A stretch of DNA of 64,000 nt from an uncultured Fretibacterium sp. (GTDB lineage: Bacteria > Synergistota > Synergistia > Synergistales > Aminobacteriaceae), in assembly GCA_946183145.1 (NCBI GenBank), contig CAMGZM010000002.1, forward strand, positions 62,001 to 126,000, read 5' to 3'. Position 1 is the first letter of the stretch. Each line of letters begins with the position of its first letter. The position numbers and the translations under genes are program-made. Positions 61,596 through 64,000 of this stretch are shown piece by piece. The notes under the pieces were generated by a model, which ran no database searches, was not told the DNA's origin, and saw nothing but the letters and a program-made list of their open reading frames with translations.

Positions 61596-64000
61596 TTACT
61601 CGGTTAAAGGTTCACCCCTGTATTTCATTGTAGCAGCGTAATACTTATACAGAGAAATCACAGCGCGCTTGAGATCGTCATCGATATTTTCGCCGTCATT
61701 TTCAGCCTGCATTACGGCATCAGCATATGAGAGGGCAGAAATTTTCACGGGGAAATTCTCTCCTTTGCCTGTTGTGATTCTAACGCTGTAGACTTTTCCG
61801 AGCTTGTGCGCCGAAATCCCGCCGATTGTGATTACGTACCTGTTATTTTGCGGGTCATATACGGCCATGTTTTTTGTGCCGTCAAATTCGTTGTCACTGT
61901 CCGTAATATATGCGGTGATATTTCCTGTCTCATTTCCGGGCGTTAAGTATATGTTGAGTGTTGTTTCTGATTCAAGCTCAAGGTCAAACATAAGCGACTC
62001 GATTCCTGAGCCTTCAATGTCTTTGCTGAGTGCATACGCTTCAAGTTTGGCTTTGATGTCCGCGCTGTCTGAGTCGATGTTCTTATTCACGCATTCGATT
62101 TCCGCGTGGTCGGTGCCAATGTCCCAGCTGTTATATCTCGAAAGAGGAATCTGCACGTAATGCCCGTAATCTTTTATGGCTTCAGCGAGCGCAACGAGGT
62201 CCGGGGATTTTGCGCTAAGATCCGTGCTTGAGATTATTGCGTCAAGGTAGTCTGTTACCCTGCAATCCTGAACGGCGGCCATGTTTCTCGTGTCATTGCT
62301 GTAACAGAACATTGCGGTGATTGTGTCTGCCATCTGCACGGAATTTATGTAGCATGTGAAGCGGTAATCATCGCCAGCTTTCTCGGCATTGCTGAACATT
62401 TCCGGGCTTCCTGTCTTGCTGTTGACGGTGAAGTCTGTGTATGCTCCTTCTGTGTTGGTGCTTGCGGGTACATTTGCGTAGAAGTCGAGTCCTAACTGCC
62501 CGCTGAGTATGAGCGAGTGTGATGTGAACGAGGGAAGGCCGTCCATATTGCCGTGAATGATTCTGACGTTTGAGTCGGCTGTGATGGAATTGGGCGTAAG
62601 GCTTGGGCAGTTCCGGAGGTCGAGTTCTGAGAGCTGGTTGTTGTTGCATTGCAGACTCTGTAAAGCGGCGTTGTTGCTCAGGTCAAGTGCTGCAATCTGG
62701 TTATTCCCGCAGTACAGACTCGTCAAAGCGGTGTTGCTGTTTAAGTCAAGTGCTGTCAGCTGGTTGCTGTAGCAGGTCAGATACGTTAATTTTGTGTTAT
62801 TGCTCACGTCAAGGGCTGTCAGAGCGTTGCTGTAGCAGTTCAGATACGTTAATTCCGTGTTATTGCTCACGTCAAGGGCTGTCAGCTGGTTGTTGTCGCA
62901 GTACAGATACTCTAACGCGGTGAAATACTCAATCCCCTTCAGGCTTGAAATACCCTGTCCGCTGACATCGATACTTGTTGCCGCCTTTATGCTGAGATAC
63001 CCGTCATTGTCCGTGTCAAGATCATTGCTGATATACGCCCTGAACTTTTCATCCGGGAAAATTGTCCCGTTAATCTCAATGAATAATGAAAAGTCCGAAA
63101 GTGTTACGTCCATAACCTTATCTTCGTAGCTTGTCTTGTAATTGTAGGTTACTTTCGACGGAAATGAGGCAAAACGCGCTGTGCCGTCCGCGTATGATAC
63201 TGTGATTGCCGCGTCGCTTGAGTCTTTTGCCGCAACATCTGAAATATTAGCGATCTTATCCGCTGAAATGTCCCAGCTGAATATATGCTCGTATGGGTAT
63301 GTCGCATCGCCTGTGTAGATGATGTTTGAGCCTGAAGTATTCTGCCCGTTGCAGATCAGATACTCTAACGCGGTGTTTTTGCTCACGTCAAGGGCTGTCA
63401 GCTGGTTGCCATAGCACCGCAGACGCGTTAAAGCGGTGTTGCTGCTCACGTCAAGTTCTGTCAGCTTGTTGTCGAAGCAGAACAGATAGTCTAACGCGGT
63501 GTTTTTGCTCACGTCAAGTGATGTAAGCTGGTTGCTGTGGCAGTATAGATCCTCTAACGCGGTGTTTTTGCTCACGTCAAGGGCTGTCAGCTGGTTACTG
63601 TCGCAGTCCAGATACGTTAAAGCTGTGTTGCTGCTCACGTCAAGGGCTGTCAGCTGATTGCTGTAGCAGGTCAGATACTCTAACGCGGTGCTGCTGCTCA
63701 CGTCAAGGGCTGTAAGCTGGTTGTTGTAGCAGCTCAGATGCGTCAATTTTGTGTTCTTGCTAACGTCAAGGGCTGTAAGCTGGTTGTTGTCGCATTCCAG
63801 ATACTTTAACGCGGTGCTGCTGCTCACGTCAAGGGCTGTCAGATCGTTACTGTAGCATTGCAGATCCGTTAATTCCGTGTTATTGCTCACGTCAAGGGCT
63901 GTCAGAGCGTTGCTGTAGCAGTTCAGATACTCTAACGCGGGGTTGTTGCTAACGTCAAGGGCTGTAAGCTGGTTGTTGTCGCAGTACAGATACTCTAACG
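61596..64000 (-). CDS. leucine-rich-repeat surface protein (BspA-like), 5' end beyond window
   Basis: The frame is open to the window edge, so the start lies beyond base 64000; an internal GTG at 63890 is not the start. More than 800 residues are visible. About 17 leucine-rich repeats of 21 residues follow the pattern LTALDVSxNTALxxLxC in two blocks, split by an Ig-like segment (about 63345-63060) and a FPDEKFRAYISNDLDTDNDG stretch with an EF-hand-like acidic loop, a combination typical of BspA-type proteins. The C-terminal 300 residues are beta-rich and end without a clear anchor. A signal peptide would be outside the window. It is probably surface exposed; ligand unknown. Confidence 0.85.
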   Translation of the reverse strand, partial: LEYLYCDNNQLTALDVSNNPALEYLNCYSNALTALDVSNNTELTDLQCYSNDLTALDVSSSTALKYLECDNNQLTALDVSKNTKLTHLSCYNNQLTALDVSSSTALEYLTCYSNQLTALDVSSNTALTYLDCDSNQLTALDVSKNTALEDLYCHSNQLTSLDVSKNTALDYLFCFDNKLTELDVSSNTALTRLRCYGNQLTALDVSKNTALEYLICNGQNTSGSNIIYTGDATYPYEHIFSWDISADKIANISDVAAKDSSDAAITVSYADGTARFASFPSKVTYNYKTSYEDKVMDVTLSDFSLFIEINGTIFPDEKFRAYISNDLDTDNDGYLSIKAATSIDVSGQGISSLKGIEYFTALEYLYCDNNQLTALDVSNNTELTYLNCYSNALTALDVSNNTKLTYLTCYSNQLTALDLNSNTALTSLYCGNNQIAALDLSNNAALQSLQCNNNQLSELDLRNCPSLTPNSITADSNVRIIHGNMDGLPSFTSHSLILSGQLGLDFYANVPASTNTEGAYTDFTVNSKTGSPEMFSNAEKAGDDYRFTCYINSVQMADTITAMFCYSNDTRNMAAVQDCRVTDYLDAIISSTDLSAKSPDLVALAEAIKDYGHYVQIPLSRYNSWDIGTDHAEIECVNKNIDSDSADIKAKLEAYALSKDIEGSGIESLMFDLELESETTLNIYLTPGNETGNITAYITDSDNEFDGTKNMAVYDPQNNRYVITIGGISAHKLGKVYSVRITTGKGENFPVKISALSYADAVMQAENDGENIDDDLKRAVISLYKYYAATMKYRGEPLTE
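63345..64000 (-). repeat. near-identical 63-bp LRR-coding repeats (first block)
   Basis: Ten or so tandem units of 63 bp, each carrying a GTCAAGGGCTGTCAGCTGG-like core on the plus strand, run to the window edge. A second block lies at about 62620-62925. The near identity between units would allow slippage or recombination and could also collapse in assembly. Confidence 0.75.

Larger units (their letters stand above)
4090..62283. repeat. dispersed octamer CGGCCATG (about 43 copies)
   Basis: The exact word CGGCCATG (or CATGGCCG) occurs about 43 times by eye, against about 2 expected for an 8-mer on both strands in 64 kb. About 26 copies are in one orientation and 17 in the other, mostly inside genes and in more than one reading frame. 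Examples are at 4090, 7228, 8900, 14719, 20587, 26692, 33725, 41648, 48770, 54338 and 60829. Its boundaries are sharp: I saw only three CGGCCATA and one GGGCCATG. Confidence 0.8.

Noticed and set aside
1-64000. GAGTC/GACTC and TTAACGC/GCGTTAA also look frequent
   Set aside because: By-eye sampling suggests about three- to five-fold excess, but these words fit common codon pairs in this genome (for example GCG TTA, GGA GTC), and their edges are not sharp. I do not treat them as signals without a Markov test.
1-64000. CRISPR arrays
   Set aside because: The only regular repeats are the in-frame LRR-coding units near the right edge; there are no spaced identical repeats with unique spacers and no cas genes.

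Overview
The window looks like chromosomal DNA of a Gram-negative anaerobe with a lipid A outer membrane, flagella and selenocysteine coding. The mix of an LpxI/LpxB/LptF locus, a DUF3798-type ABC importer, CstA, and frequent TTG/GTG starts with GAGGTGAT-like ribosome binding sites suggests an uncultured Synergistota (Synergistaceae-like) bacterium. That placement is inference; no rRNA is present.

Layout. 1-2.6 kb (minus): flagellar fliE-fliF-fliG, with fliG cut by the window start. 3.2-12.2 kb (plus): an envelope operon with a DUF4139 protein, a membrane PAS/degenerate-GGDEF protein, lptF, lpxI, two tandem symporters carrying an unusual N-terminal ATPase-like domain, and lpxB. 12.3-16.8 kb (plus): a nickel-type ECF importer nikKLMQO, then rtcB. 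16.9-26.5 kb (minus): a polar amino acid ABC importer, a frameshifted TIR-Sel1 gene, and an opp oligopeptide operon interrupted by a coiled-coil gene and a broken Sel1 gene. 26.7-31.1 kb (plus): a type III restriction-modification pair. 31.2-37.8 kb (plus): a DUF3798 binding-protein ABC importer, a small membrane protein and a PD-(D/E)XK nuclease gene.

38.3-42.8 kb (plus) is the most unusual block. It holds an HNH-domain gene whose reading frame is set by a 12-G tract, its glycine-zipper membrane partner, an unknown 140-aa protein and a divergent RelA/SpoT-like protein. plsY follows. 43.6-51 kb (minus) is a sulfur/selenium region: a cysteine-desulfurase-like enzyme, a two-component system, tRNA-Sec on the plus strand, a decayed ferredoxin-nitroreductase, a TusA/YedF-like protein, YedE, a cysteine desulfidase and a secreted repeat protein. 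51.1-53.2 kb (plus) is iscR-iscS-iscU. The rest holds a GT4 glycosyltransferase, an HMA protein with cstA, an Asp/Glu racemase-family gene, a Wzz-like protein, comM-dedA-glpX, and a leucine-rich-repeat surface protein that runs off the right edge.

The two strongest observations are the poly-G frame switch and an octamer, CGGCCATG, found about 43 times on both strands at roughly 1.5-kb spacing where about 2 are expected. It behaves like a HIP1-type or uptake-sequence-type genomic word. Several genes in the window are frameshifted or decayed (TIR-Sel1, Sel1, nitroreductase, the oppB start). Assembly error cannot be excluded for these.
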